Below, one piece after another: positions 24,706-34,172 of a DNA stretch of 64,000 bases; positions within the stretch are counted from its first letter, which is position 1; every line of letters begins with the position of its first letter. Source of the DNA: Paractinoplanes polyasparticus (GTDB lineage: Bacteria > Actinomycetota > Actinomycetes > Mycobacteriales > Micromonosporaceae); NCBI RefSeq assembly GCF_019710575.1, contig NZ_JAHWFK010000004.1, positions 124,001 through 188,000 on the forward strand, given 5' to 3'. The notes under the pieces were generated by a model. The model made no database searches and was not told the origin of the DNA. It worked only from the letters and a program-made list of their open reading frames with translations. A program made the position numbers and the translations under genes.

Positions 24706-27435
24706 GTGGAGATGCACGGCCGCAACAGTCAACTATCGGTAGTGGAAAGCCTCCTGGGTGAGGCACGCGCGAAGCGGGGCGGGGCGCTGGTCGTCCGCGG
24801 CCACGCCGGCATCGGCAAGACCATGCTGCTCGCCGTCGCACGCGACCGGGCGACCGCCTCGGGCATGGTGGTGCTGCAAGCCAACGGCGCCGAGGCCGAG
24901 ACAGCGCTGCCCTTCGCCGGGCTGCACCAGCTGCTCGCACCCCTGCTGGGCACTCTGTCCCGGCTGACCCCACGCCTGCAGCGCACGCTTCGGGGCGCCT
25001 TCGGCCAGGACGACACCCGGCCCGACCTCTTCAGTCTCGGGCTCGCCGTGCTGGAGTTGCTCGGCGAGCACGCGGCCCGCAGTCCCCTGCTCGTCGTGGC
25101 CGAGGACGCGCACTGGCTCGACCCCGAGACCTTGGAGGTGCTCGCGTTCGTGGCCCGCCGGCTGACAGTCGAGCCGATCGCCGTCCTGTTCGCCGTGCGG
25201 GCTCAGCACACCGATGTGCTGTGCCGGACCGGCCTGCGCGGGTTGCACCTGGCCGAGCTGGGCGACGACGCCGCGCGGCGGATCCTGGACGACCACGCGG
25301 CGGAGTTGCCGCCGCGCCTGCGGGACCGGATCCTCGCCGAGGCCGCCGGAAATCCGCTCGCGCTGGTCGAGCTGCCCCGCCTGCTGGCCTCGGAGAGCGG
25401 GCAGACCGGCCCCGACAGCGCGCCCGAACTGCTGCCGCTCAACGACCGGCTGGAGTCGGCGTTCACCGACCGGTTCGAGCAGATGCCGGCCGAGACCCGG
25501 GCCGTGCTTGCCGTCTTCGCCGCCGACACCGGCTGCCCGCTGCCCACTCTCCTGGCGGTGGCCGCGATCCTGACCCGCACCGAGGTCACCGCCGAGGCGA
25601 TCCAGCCCGCCATCGACGCCGGCCTGCTGCAGGTGCACGCCCAGCGCCTGCGCTTCCGGCACCCGCTGGTGCGCTCGGCGGTGTACCGGTCGGTGAGCGA
25701 CATCGCCCGGCTGACCATCCACTCGGTGCTGGCCGGCACGCTCGACGACAACCCGGACCGGCGGGCCTGGCACCGCAGCGCCTCCACGCTCGGGCCCGAT
25801 GACGAGGTCAGCGCCGAGCTGGAGGCGGCCGCCGGGCGGGCGCTGGAACGCGGGGCGCTCGGCGTCGCGGTCACCGGGCTCGACCGCGCGTCCGAGCTCA
25901 CCACCGATCCCGTACGGCGGTCGTCGCTGCTGCTGAGCGCGGCCGACCTGGCCTCGCAGCTGCACGACCGGCGGGTGGCGGCCCGGCTCGTCGCGCGGAT
26001 CGACCCGCGGCCGCGGGACGTGACCGAGCGCGGCCGGTTGGAGGTGGTCCGCGACATGGTGGAGCCGGGCGACGTCCGCGACCTGGCGCGGATCGACGAG
26101 CTGTGCGGGCACGCGCTCGACGCGTACGCGGCCGGCGACACCGGGCTGGCCGCGATGCTGTGCTGGCGGGCCGCGTCGCGCTGCTGGTGGGCCTGCCTGC
26201 CGCCGGAGGCCGGGGCCCGGGTGATGACCGTCTTCGACAAGCTCGGCCTCGACGACGACGATCCGCGCGCGCTGGCCGTCGCCGCCTACGCCCAGCCCGA
26301 CGCGCTGGGCCCGGACGTGCTGCGCCGGCTGCCCACGCTGACACCCGACCGCACCGACACCGACGGCCTGCATTTCCTGGGCGGGGCGGCGCTGGTCCTC
26401 GGCGACTTCGTCACCGCCTCGTCGATGATGACCACCGTGGCCGCCGGATACCGCGCGCAGGGGCGGGTGGCGCTTCTCGCCCGCACGTTGTCGTCCGCCG
26501 GTTTCATCCGGCTGTGGCTGGGGCGGTGGCCGGCCGTGCGGGCCGACACCGAGGAGGCGGAGGCGCTCGCCGAGGAGACCGGCGAGCAGTTCTGGGTGGT
26601 GGCCGCCCGGGCCAGCCGGGCGTTGCACGAGGCCATGGCCGGCAACAGCGGCCCGGCCACCCGGCTGGCCGATGCCGTGCTGGCCAGCCCGCTCGTGACC
26701 GGGGTGCGGTTCGCGGCCGAGGCCGCCCAGCACGCGCGGGGCGTCGCGGCCAACGCCGAGGGGCGCTACGAGGAGGCACTGGCCATGCTGACCCGCGTCT
26801 TCGACCCGGCCGACTCGGTCCACCACCTCGACATGTCGGGCTGGGCGCTGCCGGATCTGGCCGACGCCGCCGTCCGGTCGGGCCGCCGCGGCGAGGTGAG
26901 CGGGATCGTCGGACGGGCGCGGGAGCGCGCTGAGCGGTTCCCGTCACCGATGCTGCAGCGCTCTCTCGCGTACGCGGAAGCCGTTCTCGCCCCGGACGAG
27001 CAGGCCGGACCGGCGTTCGCGCACGCGTTCGCGCTCGACCACACCGAATGGCCGGTGCACCGGGCGCGGCTCCAGCTCGCGTACGGCACCTGGCTGCGCC
27101 GCCGCAAGCGGATCCTCGAATCCCGGCCGTCGCTGCGGGCCGCCCGCGACGGCTTCGACGAGCTGGGCGCGCATGCGTGGGGCCGGCTCGCCCGCGAGGA
27201 GCTGCGCGCCTCGGGCGAGGAGAGCACCGGCCGGGCCGTGCGATCCGGGGAACGACTGACCGCCCAGGAGCTGCAGACGGCCCTGCTCGCCGCGGCCGGC
27301 CTGAGCAACCGCGAGATCGGCCAGCGGCTGTTCCTGTCGCACCGCACGGTCAGCTCCCACCTCTACCGCATCTATCCCAAGCTCGGCATCAGCGGCCGTT
27401 CCCAGCTGCGCGCCGCCCTCGACGCACTTCCCTGA
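24706..27435 (+). CDS. LuxR family regulator with AAA-type ATPase (LAL type)
   Basis: 909 aa. Large ATP-binding LuxR regulator: Walker A GHAGIGKT near 31-38, Walker B LLVVAEDAHWLD near 127, a long helical TPR-like middle, and a C-terminal LuxR HTH (LTAQELQTALLAAAGLSNREIGQRL...VSSHLYRIYPKLGISGR). It probably activates transcription in response to a small inducer. GTG 24706 has GAGG nine bases upstream; ATG 24712 is the alternative. Two alpha/beta-hydrolase genes follow on the same strand and may be its targets. Confidence 0.93.
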   Translation: MEMHGRNSQLSVVESLLGEARAKRGGALVVRGHAGIGKTMLLAVARDRATASGMVVLQANGAEAETALPFAGLHQLLAPLLGTLSRLTPRLQRTLRGAFGQDDTRPDLFSLGLAVLELLGEHAARSPLLVVAEDAHWLDPETLEVLAFVARRLTVEPIAVLFAVRAQHTDVLCRTGLRGLHLAELGDDAARRILDDHAAELPPRLRDRILAEAAGNPLALVELPRLLASESGQTGPDSAPELLPLNDRLESAFTDRFEQMPAETRAVLAVFAADTGCPLPTLLAVAAILTRTEVTAEAIQPAIDAGLLQVHAQRLRFRHPLVRSAVYRSVSDIARLTIHSVLAGTLDDNPDRRAWHRSASTLGPDDEVSAELEAAAGRALERGALGVAVTGLDRASELTTDPVRRSSLLLSAADLASQLHDRRVAARLVARIDPRPRDVTERGRLEVVRDMVEPGDVRDLARIDELCGHALDAYAAGDTGLAAMLCWRAASRCWWACLPPEAGARVMTVFDKLGLDDDDPRALAVAAYAQPDALGPDVLRRLPTLTPDRTDTDGLHFLGGAALVLGDFVTASSMMTTVAAGYRAQGRVALLARTLSSAGFIRLWLGRWPAVRADTEEAEALAEETGEQFWVVAARASRALHEAMAGNSGPATRLADAVLASPLVTGVRFAAEAAQHARGVAANAEGRYEEALAMLTRVFDPADSVHHLDMSGWALPDLADAAVRSGRRGEVSGIVGRARERAERFPSPMLQRSLAYAEAVLAPDEQAGPAFAHAFALDHTEWPVHRARLQLAYGTWLRRRKRILESRPSLRAARDGFDELGAHAWGRLAREELRASGEESTGRAVRSGERLTAQELQTALLAAAGLSNREIGQRLFLSHRTVSSHLYRIYPKLGISGRSQLRAALDALP

Positions 27436-27509
27436 CGCAGTCAACATACGGATTTGCCCGCCGCCCGTCCCCGGCAGATTGACCGGCAGATGTTCTGGAA
27501 GGAGAACCC

Positions 27510-28298
27510 ATGTCACCCACCCGCCGGACCCTGCTCGCCGGATCGGCCGCAGCCGCCACCCTGGCCGGGCTGCCCGCCGCCGCGGCGCAGGCCAGCCCGT
27601 CGTCCCGCCGGAAGAAGCCCACGATCGTCCTCGTGCACGGCGCCTTCGCCGACGCCTCGGGCTGGGAGGGCGTCGCGCGCATCCTGCAGCGCGACGGCTA
27701 CCGGGTGCTCGCCCCGGCCAACCCGCTGCGCAGCGTCGCCGGTGACGCCGCGTACCTCGGCAGCGTTCTTGCCACGCTCAGCGGCCCGCTCGTGCTCGTC
27801 GGCCACTCGTACGGCGGGGTGGTCATCACCAACGCCGCGGTGGGCAACCCGAACGTCAAGGCGCTGGTCTACGTGGCCGCCTTCGCGCCCGACAAGGGCG
27901 AGACGGTGCAGGGCCTCCAGCTGAAGTACCCCGGCACCAAGCTGGGCGAGCCCTCGCTCGACTTCCGTCCCTACCCCGGCAGCATCGACGGCTACGTGAA
28001 GCCCGAGTTCTTCCGGGAGGTCTTCGCGGCCGATCTGCCCAAGGCCGCCACCGACTTCATGGCGGCCGCGCAACGGCCCGGCGACGTGCACACGCTGGGC
28101 GAGCCGTCGGGACCACCGGCGTGGAAGACCATCCCGTCGGCCTATCTGGTGGCCCGCAACGACAATCTCATTCCCGCCGCCGCCCAGCGCTTCATGGCCC
28201 GGCGGGCCCGCGCACGCGTCACCGAGGTCGACGCCTCGCACGTCGCGATGATCTCGCAGCCCCGGGTGACCGCCGCCCTCATCAAGGAGATCGCATGA
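27510..28298 (+). CDS. Tat-exported alpha/beta hydrolase
   Basis: 262 aa. Signal MSPTRRTLLAGSAAAATLAGLPAAAAQAS with the twin-arginine motif, then the hydrolase fold: oxyanion VHGAFADASGW, nucleophile GHSYGG, late His in DASHVAMISQP. This matches the small EstA/pyrethroid-hydrolase-like family. GGAAGGAG lies seven bases before the ATG. Its stop overlaps the next start by 4 nt. Confidence 0.93.
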   Translation: MSPTRRTLLAGSAAAATLAGLPAAAAQASPSSRRKKPTIVLVHGAFADASGWEGVARILQRDGYRVLAPANPLRSVAGDAAYLGSVLATLSGPLVLVGHSYGGVVITNAAVGNPNVKALVYVAAFAPDKGETVQGLQLKYPGTKLGEPSLDFRPYPGSIDGYVKPEFFREVFAADLPKAATDFMAAAQRPGDVHTLGEPSGPPAWKTIPSAYLVARNDNLIPAAAQRFMARRARARVTEVDASHVAMISQPRVTAALIKEIA

Positions 28299-29089
28299 GC
28301 ACGATCGTTCTCGTCCACGGCCTGTGGGTGACGCCGCGCAGCTGGGAGCACTGGGTTCCGTACTACGAGGCACAGGGACACACCGTGGTCACGCCGGCCT
28401 ATCCCGGGTTCGAGGTCGAAGTCGAGGCGCTGCGGGCCGATCCGGCGCCGATCGTGGCCGCCACCGTGCCCGAGACCGTCGCGCACCTCGAGAAGGTCAT
28501 CGCCGGGTTGCCGGAGAAGCCGATCATCATGGGGCACTCGTTCGGCGGCACGCTGACCCAGCTGCTGCTCGACCGGGGGCACGGCGCGGCCGGGGTGGTG
28601 ATCGACTCGGCGCCACCCGAGGGCGTCCGGGTCAGCCCGCCGTCGCAGATCAAGTCGCTGTTCCCGATCCTCAACAACCCGGCCAAGCGCCACCAGGCGG
28701 CCGGATTCACGCCCGAGCAGTGGCACTACGCGTTCACCAACACCCTGTCCGAGGCGGACTCGCGGGCCGCCTACGACCGGTACGCGATTCCCGCTCCGGG
28801 CAGCTGGGTCTGGGCGTACGGGCTGCTGGCCAACTTCACGCCGGGCAAGCAGGAGACCTGGGTGAACTTCCACAACGAGGACCGGGCGCCGCTGCTCTTC
28901 CTGGCCGGCGGGGCCGACCACATCATGCCGCCGTCGGTGAACAAGTCGAACGCCCAGCACTACAAGGCGGCCGGCACGATCACCGAGTACCACGAGTTCC
29001 CCGGCCGCTCGCACTGGACCTGCGCCGAGCCGGGCTGGGAACGGGTGGCCGACCGGGCCCTGGAGTGGGCCCTGACGCACGCGCGCTGA
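28295..29089 (+). CDS. Cytoplasmic alpha/beta hydrolase
   Basis: 264 aa without signal. Oxyanion VHGLWVTPRSWEHW, nucleophile GHSFGGTLTQLLLD, acid in GGADHIMPP, His in PGRSHWTC. Coupled by ATGA to the exported hydrolase, so the pair may act in sequence on one ester outside and inside the cell. Convergent with the histidine kinase gene, only 2 bp apart. Confidence 0.93.
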   Translation: MSTIVLVHGLWVTPRSWEHWVPYYEAQGHTVVTPAYPGFEVEVEALRADPAPIVAATVPETVAHLEKVIAGLPEKPIIMGHSFGGTLTQLLLDRGHGAAGVVIDSAPPEGVRVSPPSQIKSLFPILNNPAKRHQAAGFTPEQWHYAFTNTLSEADSRAAYDRYAIPAPGSWVWAYGLLANFTPGKQETWVNFHNEDRAPLLFLAGGADHIMPPSVNKSNAQHYKAAGTITEYHEFPGRSHWTCAEPGWERVADRALEWALTHAR

Positions 29090-29091
29090 TC

Positions 29092-30627
<1,536 letters not shown>

Positions 30628-30731
30628 CGGCTCTCCTCACGACAAAGGCACCGAAGTATGGCGCACGCGTCCGGCGCGGTCATTGTCGGATGGCAAGTTC
30701 CGGATACGCCGGACAGCCGGTGCGGAGCGCC

Positions 30732-31664
30732 TTACCCCGCCGCGTACCGTCCGTCGCTGACGTGCTGACGGATCAGCCCGATCACGGTGGCCGCTGTCCG
30801 CTCGAGATAGGTACGCCCGTCCGGCATCCGGACCTCCGGGCTGATGTAGCTGCGCGGGCCGACGTGGGTCGCCGGGTCGAGCCGATGCACGGAGACCTTG
30901 CCGTCCCGGACCGCCCGGTTCCACCCGCTCGCGCGCAGCAGCGGCCACCGCGGGGGGAAGATCCGGGCGCCGAGGTGCTCGATCCAGTCGGCCGAACTGG
31001 TGATCACGTCGAGGCGCCGGGCGTGGGTGAGGTCGTTGGCGCCGTTGTGGAAGCCGCCGATCGAGATCAACAGCAGCGGGCACCGCAGCTGGGTCCAGAG
31101 GCCGTTCACCGCGCCCGTCGCGAGCTGGGCGCCGCCGCTGTAGCTGAGCAGCACGACCGGCACCCCGCTGTCCGGCTGGTAGCCCGCGAGCCGCAGGTGG
31201 GCGGCGATCTGCGAGCCGACGGCGCGGTTGTAGTGCGGGCGGTAGCGGCGGTCGGCGGCGATGAAGATCTGCATCACGTTGTGCAGGAACAGCGCCAGCC
31301 CGGCCCGCCGCCGCAGCCAGGCCCACACCCGCCGGTCGGCCAGCGGATCAGCCAGCGGCGAGTAGGGCAGCACCTGGCCCAGCACCCGCAGTTCGGGTGC
31401 GCCGTCGAGGACGGCCTGGACGAGCCGGCCGCCGTCGCGGGTGTCGCGGAACCGCCGCTTGCCGATGCCGTCCAGGTAGACCAGATAGGCGTCGGGCGGG
31501 CGGTCCGCCTGCGCTCCCCGGGCGTACGGCATCCCGGCCGGCAGCGCCGTCGCCTGGGCTCGCCAGCCGGCGGCGTAGGCCAGCAGCTCGTACCGGGCCA
31601 GCAGACCCTCCACGAGCAGCACGGCGCCGATCCCGGCGAGCAGCAGCAGCCCCAGCCCGATCAT
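30732..31664 (-). CDS. Membrane-anchored alpha/beta-hydrolase-like protein
   Basis: 310 aa. N-terminal hydrophobic anchor MIGLGLLLLAGIGAVLLVEG, then a soluble domain with YLVYLDGIGKRRF, HNVMQIFIAADRRYRPHYNRA and a nucleophile-elbow-like LSYSGGAQLATGA, so it probably is a serine hydrolase or acyltransferase facing outwards; a catalytic His was not assigned. ATG 31664 is chosen because upstream codons are a shadow of the next gene and the ATGA overlap couples it to that gene. Last gene of a five-gene set. Confidence 0.75.
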   Translation of the reverse strand: MIGLGLLLLAGIGAVLLVEGLLARYELLAYAAGWRAQATALPAGMPYARGAQADRPPDAYLVYLDGIGKRRFRDTRDGGRLVQAVLDGAPELRVLGQVLPYSPLADPLADRRVWAWLRRRAGLALFLHNVMQIFIAADRRYRPHYNRAVGSQIAAHLRLAGYQPDSGVPVVLLSYSGGAQLATGAVNGLWTQLRCPLLLISIGGFHNGANDLTHARRLDVITSSADWIEHLGARIFPPRWPLLRASGWNRAVRDGKVSVHRLDPATHVGPRSYISPEVRMPDGRTYLERTAATVIGLIRQHVSDGRYAAG

Positions 31665-32122
31665 GCGACCACCGCCGGCATCCGGCGCCGGTGCAGGCGT
31701 ACGACCACACGGCGGATCCCGTCCACGGCCGCAGCGAGTCCGATGCCGGCCACGGCCACGCAGCCGGCGGCCGCCCACCAACCGATTTCGGCGGAGGCGG
31801 CCAGCGCTCCGGTGAGGCCCGCCCCCACTCCGAGCAGCAGCAGTCCGTGCAGCGCCGGGCCGAGCAACGGGAACGCCAGGACGGCGGACAGCAGGAGCGG
31901 CGCCAGCAGACTCGGAGTCCAGGACAGCGGTGCTCCTACGATCGCGGAGGCGAGGACGGGCCACAGAGCGAATACGGCCCCGTCCACGACGGTGCCGGTG
32001 AGCAGCAACCCGACCGCGCCGGCCCGCGACGCCCCGGACCGGCCCGCGACCACGGGCAGCACGCGCCCGGCGGCCTCGGACAGCCCGGCCAGCACCAGCA
32101 GCAGAGCGACGCCGGCGGTCAT
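31661..32122 (-). CDS. Small multi-pass membrane protein
   Basis: 153 aa with about four hydrophobic segments (3-20, 35-60, 68-90, 93-135) and a basic C-terminus VVVRLHRRRMPAVVA. No family recognised. ATGA overlaps link it to the glycosyltransferase gene upstream and the anchored hydrolase gene downstream, so it likely serves the same process, perhaps as a membrane partner. Confidence 0.75.
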   Translation of the reverse strand: MTAGVALLLVLAGLSEAAGRVLPVVAGRSGASRAGAVGLLLTGTVVDGAVFALWPVLASAIVGAPLSWTPSLLAPLLLSAVLAFPLLGPALHGLLLLGVGAGLTGALAASAEIGWWAAAGCVAVAGIGLAAAVDGIRRVVVRLHRRRMPAVVA

Positions 32123-33294
32123 CGCCCGGCCGGCACGATCGTCAGGTAGCGCTCGATCTCGTCGACCGCACGCAGGTAGCCGCCCGCCTCCTGCTGGGCG
32201 GCGCGCACGGTCTCCGCAGCCGTCCGGAACCCCGGCTCGTCGAGCAGGCGCCGGGCCAGAGCGCGGACGACGTCCTCGCGGACCTGGTCGTTGGTCAGCG
32301 ACAGGCCGGCGCCCAGGGCGACCACCCGCGAGGCCACCAGCGGCTGGTCGGCGCCCTGGGGCACGACCAGCATCGGCACGCCGGCCTGCAGGGCCTCGTT
32401 GGCGCCGTTCATGCCGCCGTGGGTGACGAACATGGCCGCCCGGGCCAGCACCTCGAGCTGGGGCACCGAGCGGTGGGCGATCACGTTGCCGGGCAGCGGG
32501 CCCAGCTCGGCCGGATCGTGGGCCCCGGTCGCGATCACCACGGTGCCGCCGAGCGGGGCGAGCGCGGCGGCGAACGTCCGCAGCAAGCGGGGGTCGGCGT
32601 CGAACACGGTGCCCAGCGAGGCGTACAGGACGGGGTCCTTCAGCTCGTCGATCGGGAACGACGGATCGGCCGGGCGGGCGCCGATGCTCGGGCCCACGAA
32701 CCGGTAGGAATCGCCGAAGGCTTCCGCTCCGATCTGGAACGTGCGCGACGTGTAGACGAGGTTGAGCGGCTGGCGCAGGTTGCCCAGGTCGGTCAGGGGC
32801 AGCCCGCGTCCCAGCTTCGACCGGGCACGCAGGTAGCCGAGGGCGGCGCCGGGACGAGCCAGGGCTTCGGCCAGCAGCTCACCGGACAGGCGGGTCGGAC
32901 TGAGCGCCTGGCGGTTGAAGGCGAACGTGGTGAACGACGACGCCGCGGGCACGCCGAGCTGCCGCGCGGCCACCAGACCCCAGGGGCAGGCGGAATCGTG
33001 GACGATCAGGTCCGGGCGGACGCGCCGCAGGTCGGTCAGCACGGCCGGCAGCAGCCCGACGGCCGCCTCGGCCAGCCCGCGCAGCAGGGTGAGCGGCGTC
33101 GGCGGATCGGGCAGCGGCTGCTCACCACCGGGATAGAGGTGCACGGTGGCGCCGGCCGCCTCGACCTTGGCCGCGAAGGCGGGCGAGGTGTGATAGATGA
33201 CGGTGTGTCCCCGCCGGACGAGTTCGGCCACGACCGGCAGCGTCGGGTTGACCCGGCCGTGCATGGCGATGTTGAGGAACGCGATGGTGCTCAT
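32119..33294 (-). CDS. Macrolide-family (GT1) glycosyltransferase
   Basis: 391 aa, GT-B fold. N-terminal acceptor half begins MSTIAFLNIAMHGRVNPTLPVVAELVRRGHTV; the C-terminal donor half holds FVTHGGMNGANEALQAGVPMLVVPQGADQ, the NDP-sugar-binding motif of macrolide/antibiotic glycosyltransferases. It should add a sugar to a lipid, macrolide or other hydrophobic acceptor. ATG 33294 overlaps the patatin stop by 4 nt; longer upstream codons are a shadow. Confidence 0.92.
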   Translation of the reverse strand: MSTIAFLNIAMHGRVNPTLPVVAELVRRGHTVIYHTSPAFAAKVEAAGATVHLYPGGEQPLPDPPTPLTLLRGLAEAAVGLLPAVLTDLRRVRPDLIVHDSACPWGLVAARQLGVPAASSFTTFAFNRQALSPTRLSGELLAEALARPGAALGYLRARSKLGRGLPLTDLGNLRQPLNLVYTSRTFQIGAEAFGDSYRFVGPSIGARPADPSFPIDELKDPVLYASLGTVFDADPRLLRTFAAALAPLGGTVVIATGAHDPAELGPLPGNVIAHRSVPQLEVLARAAMFVTHGGMNGANEALQAGVPMLVVPQGADQPLVASRVVALGAGLSLTNDQVREDVVRALARRLLDEPGFRTAAETVRAAQQEAGGYLRAVDEIERYLTIVPAGR

Positions 33295-34154
33295 CGTTCG
33301 ACCTCCGTTGATTCCGCCGCGGCCCGGTAGAGGCCGGGTCCGTCGATGTCCAGCCGGTCGAGGAAGTTCCCCGCCGCCGCGGCGGCGGTGCTGATCAGCC
33401 GCCGGGTCTGACCGAGATCCCAAGGCGCCGGCCAGGCCTCGATCCCGGTCGGCACCACGACGGTGGGGATGTGCCGGGACACCTCGAGCAGGTCGCGCTC
33501 GATCTGGTGGCGGAACATCAGCACTCCGGCCCGGGCGGCGATGGCGCCGGCCCGCCGGTGCGGCACCGCCGCCGGCAGCGAGCTGCTCTCCGGCCCGATC
33601 GAGAGGGCCAGCACGCTGGCCGCCCCGGCCTGCCACGCCGCCAGCACCGGCACGTAGGCGACCACCCCGCCGTCGACCAGGGTCCGGCCGTTCCGGACGA
33701 CCGGCGGCAGCACCCCGGGGATGGCCGCGCTGGCGAGCAACGCCGATTCGAGATCTCCGTGGTCGAGCCGCACCTGGTCGCCGCTGGCCAGGTCCATGGC
33801 GACCGCGGTGAACGGGATCGGCAGCTGCTCGATCGCCGCCGGCAGCCCGGCCGCGGCGATCAGCCGGCGCAGGCCACGGTCGGCGAAGACGCTGGCCCGT
33901 GAGGACAGGTAGCCCAGCGGGAAGACGTCGCGGCGGCGCAACCGGCTCCACACCTGGTCGAGCCACGGCGCCGCGTCATCGGGGTGCGCGGCCGCGGTGG
34001 CCCCGGTGAGCGCGCCGACCGAGGTGCCGACGATCAGGTCCGGTACGAAACCGCGCTGCTCCAGCGCGTAGCCGGCGCCCACGTGGGCCGCGCCGAGCAC
34101 ACCGCCGCCACCCACCGCCACGGCGACGGGCCGGGGAAGGCTGATCGATCCCAT
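33291..34154 (-). CDS. Patatin-like phospholipase
   Basis: 287 aa. Catalytic dyad type: oxyanion GGGGVLGAAHVGAGYAL (15-31), nucleophile S45 in GTSVGAL, Asp in VDGGVVAYVP. No signal peptide. It lies 18 bp downstream of a LAL regulator and overlaps the glycosyltransferase start, placing lipid deacylation in the same operon as glycosylation. Confidence 0.93.
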   Translation of the reverse strand: MGSISLPRPVAVAVGGGGVLGAAHVGAGYALEQRGFVPDLIVGTSVGALTGATAAAHPDDAAPWLDQVWSRLRRRDVFPLGYLSSRASVFADRGLRRLIAAAGLPAAIEQLPIPFTAVAMDLASGDQVRLDHGDLESALLASAAIPGVLPPVVRNGRTLVDGGVVAYVPVLAAWQAGAASVLALSIGPESSSLPAAVPHRRAGAIAARAGVLMFRHQIERDLLEVSRHIPTVVVPTGIEAWPAPWDLGQTRRLISTAAAAAGNFLDRLDIDGPGLYRAAAESTEVER

Positions 34155-34172
34155 GTCAGCGAGACCGGACAG

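Noticed and set aside
24733..26826. 697-codon open frame on the minus strand
   Set aside because: Opposite the LAL regulator; a GC-rich shadow without conserved sequence.
33294..33966. 615-aa glycosyltransferase starting at 33966
   Set aside because: The added 224 residues are a shadow of the patatin gene; the true start overlaps the patatin stop by 4 nt.
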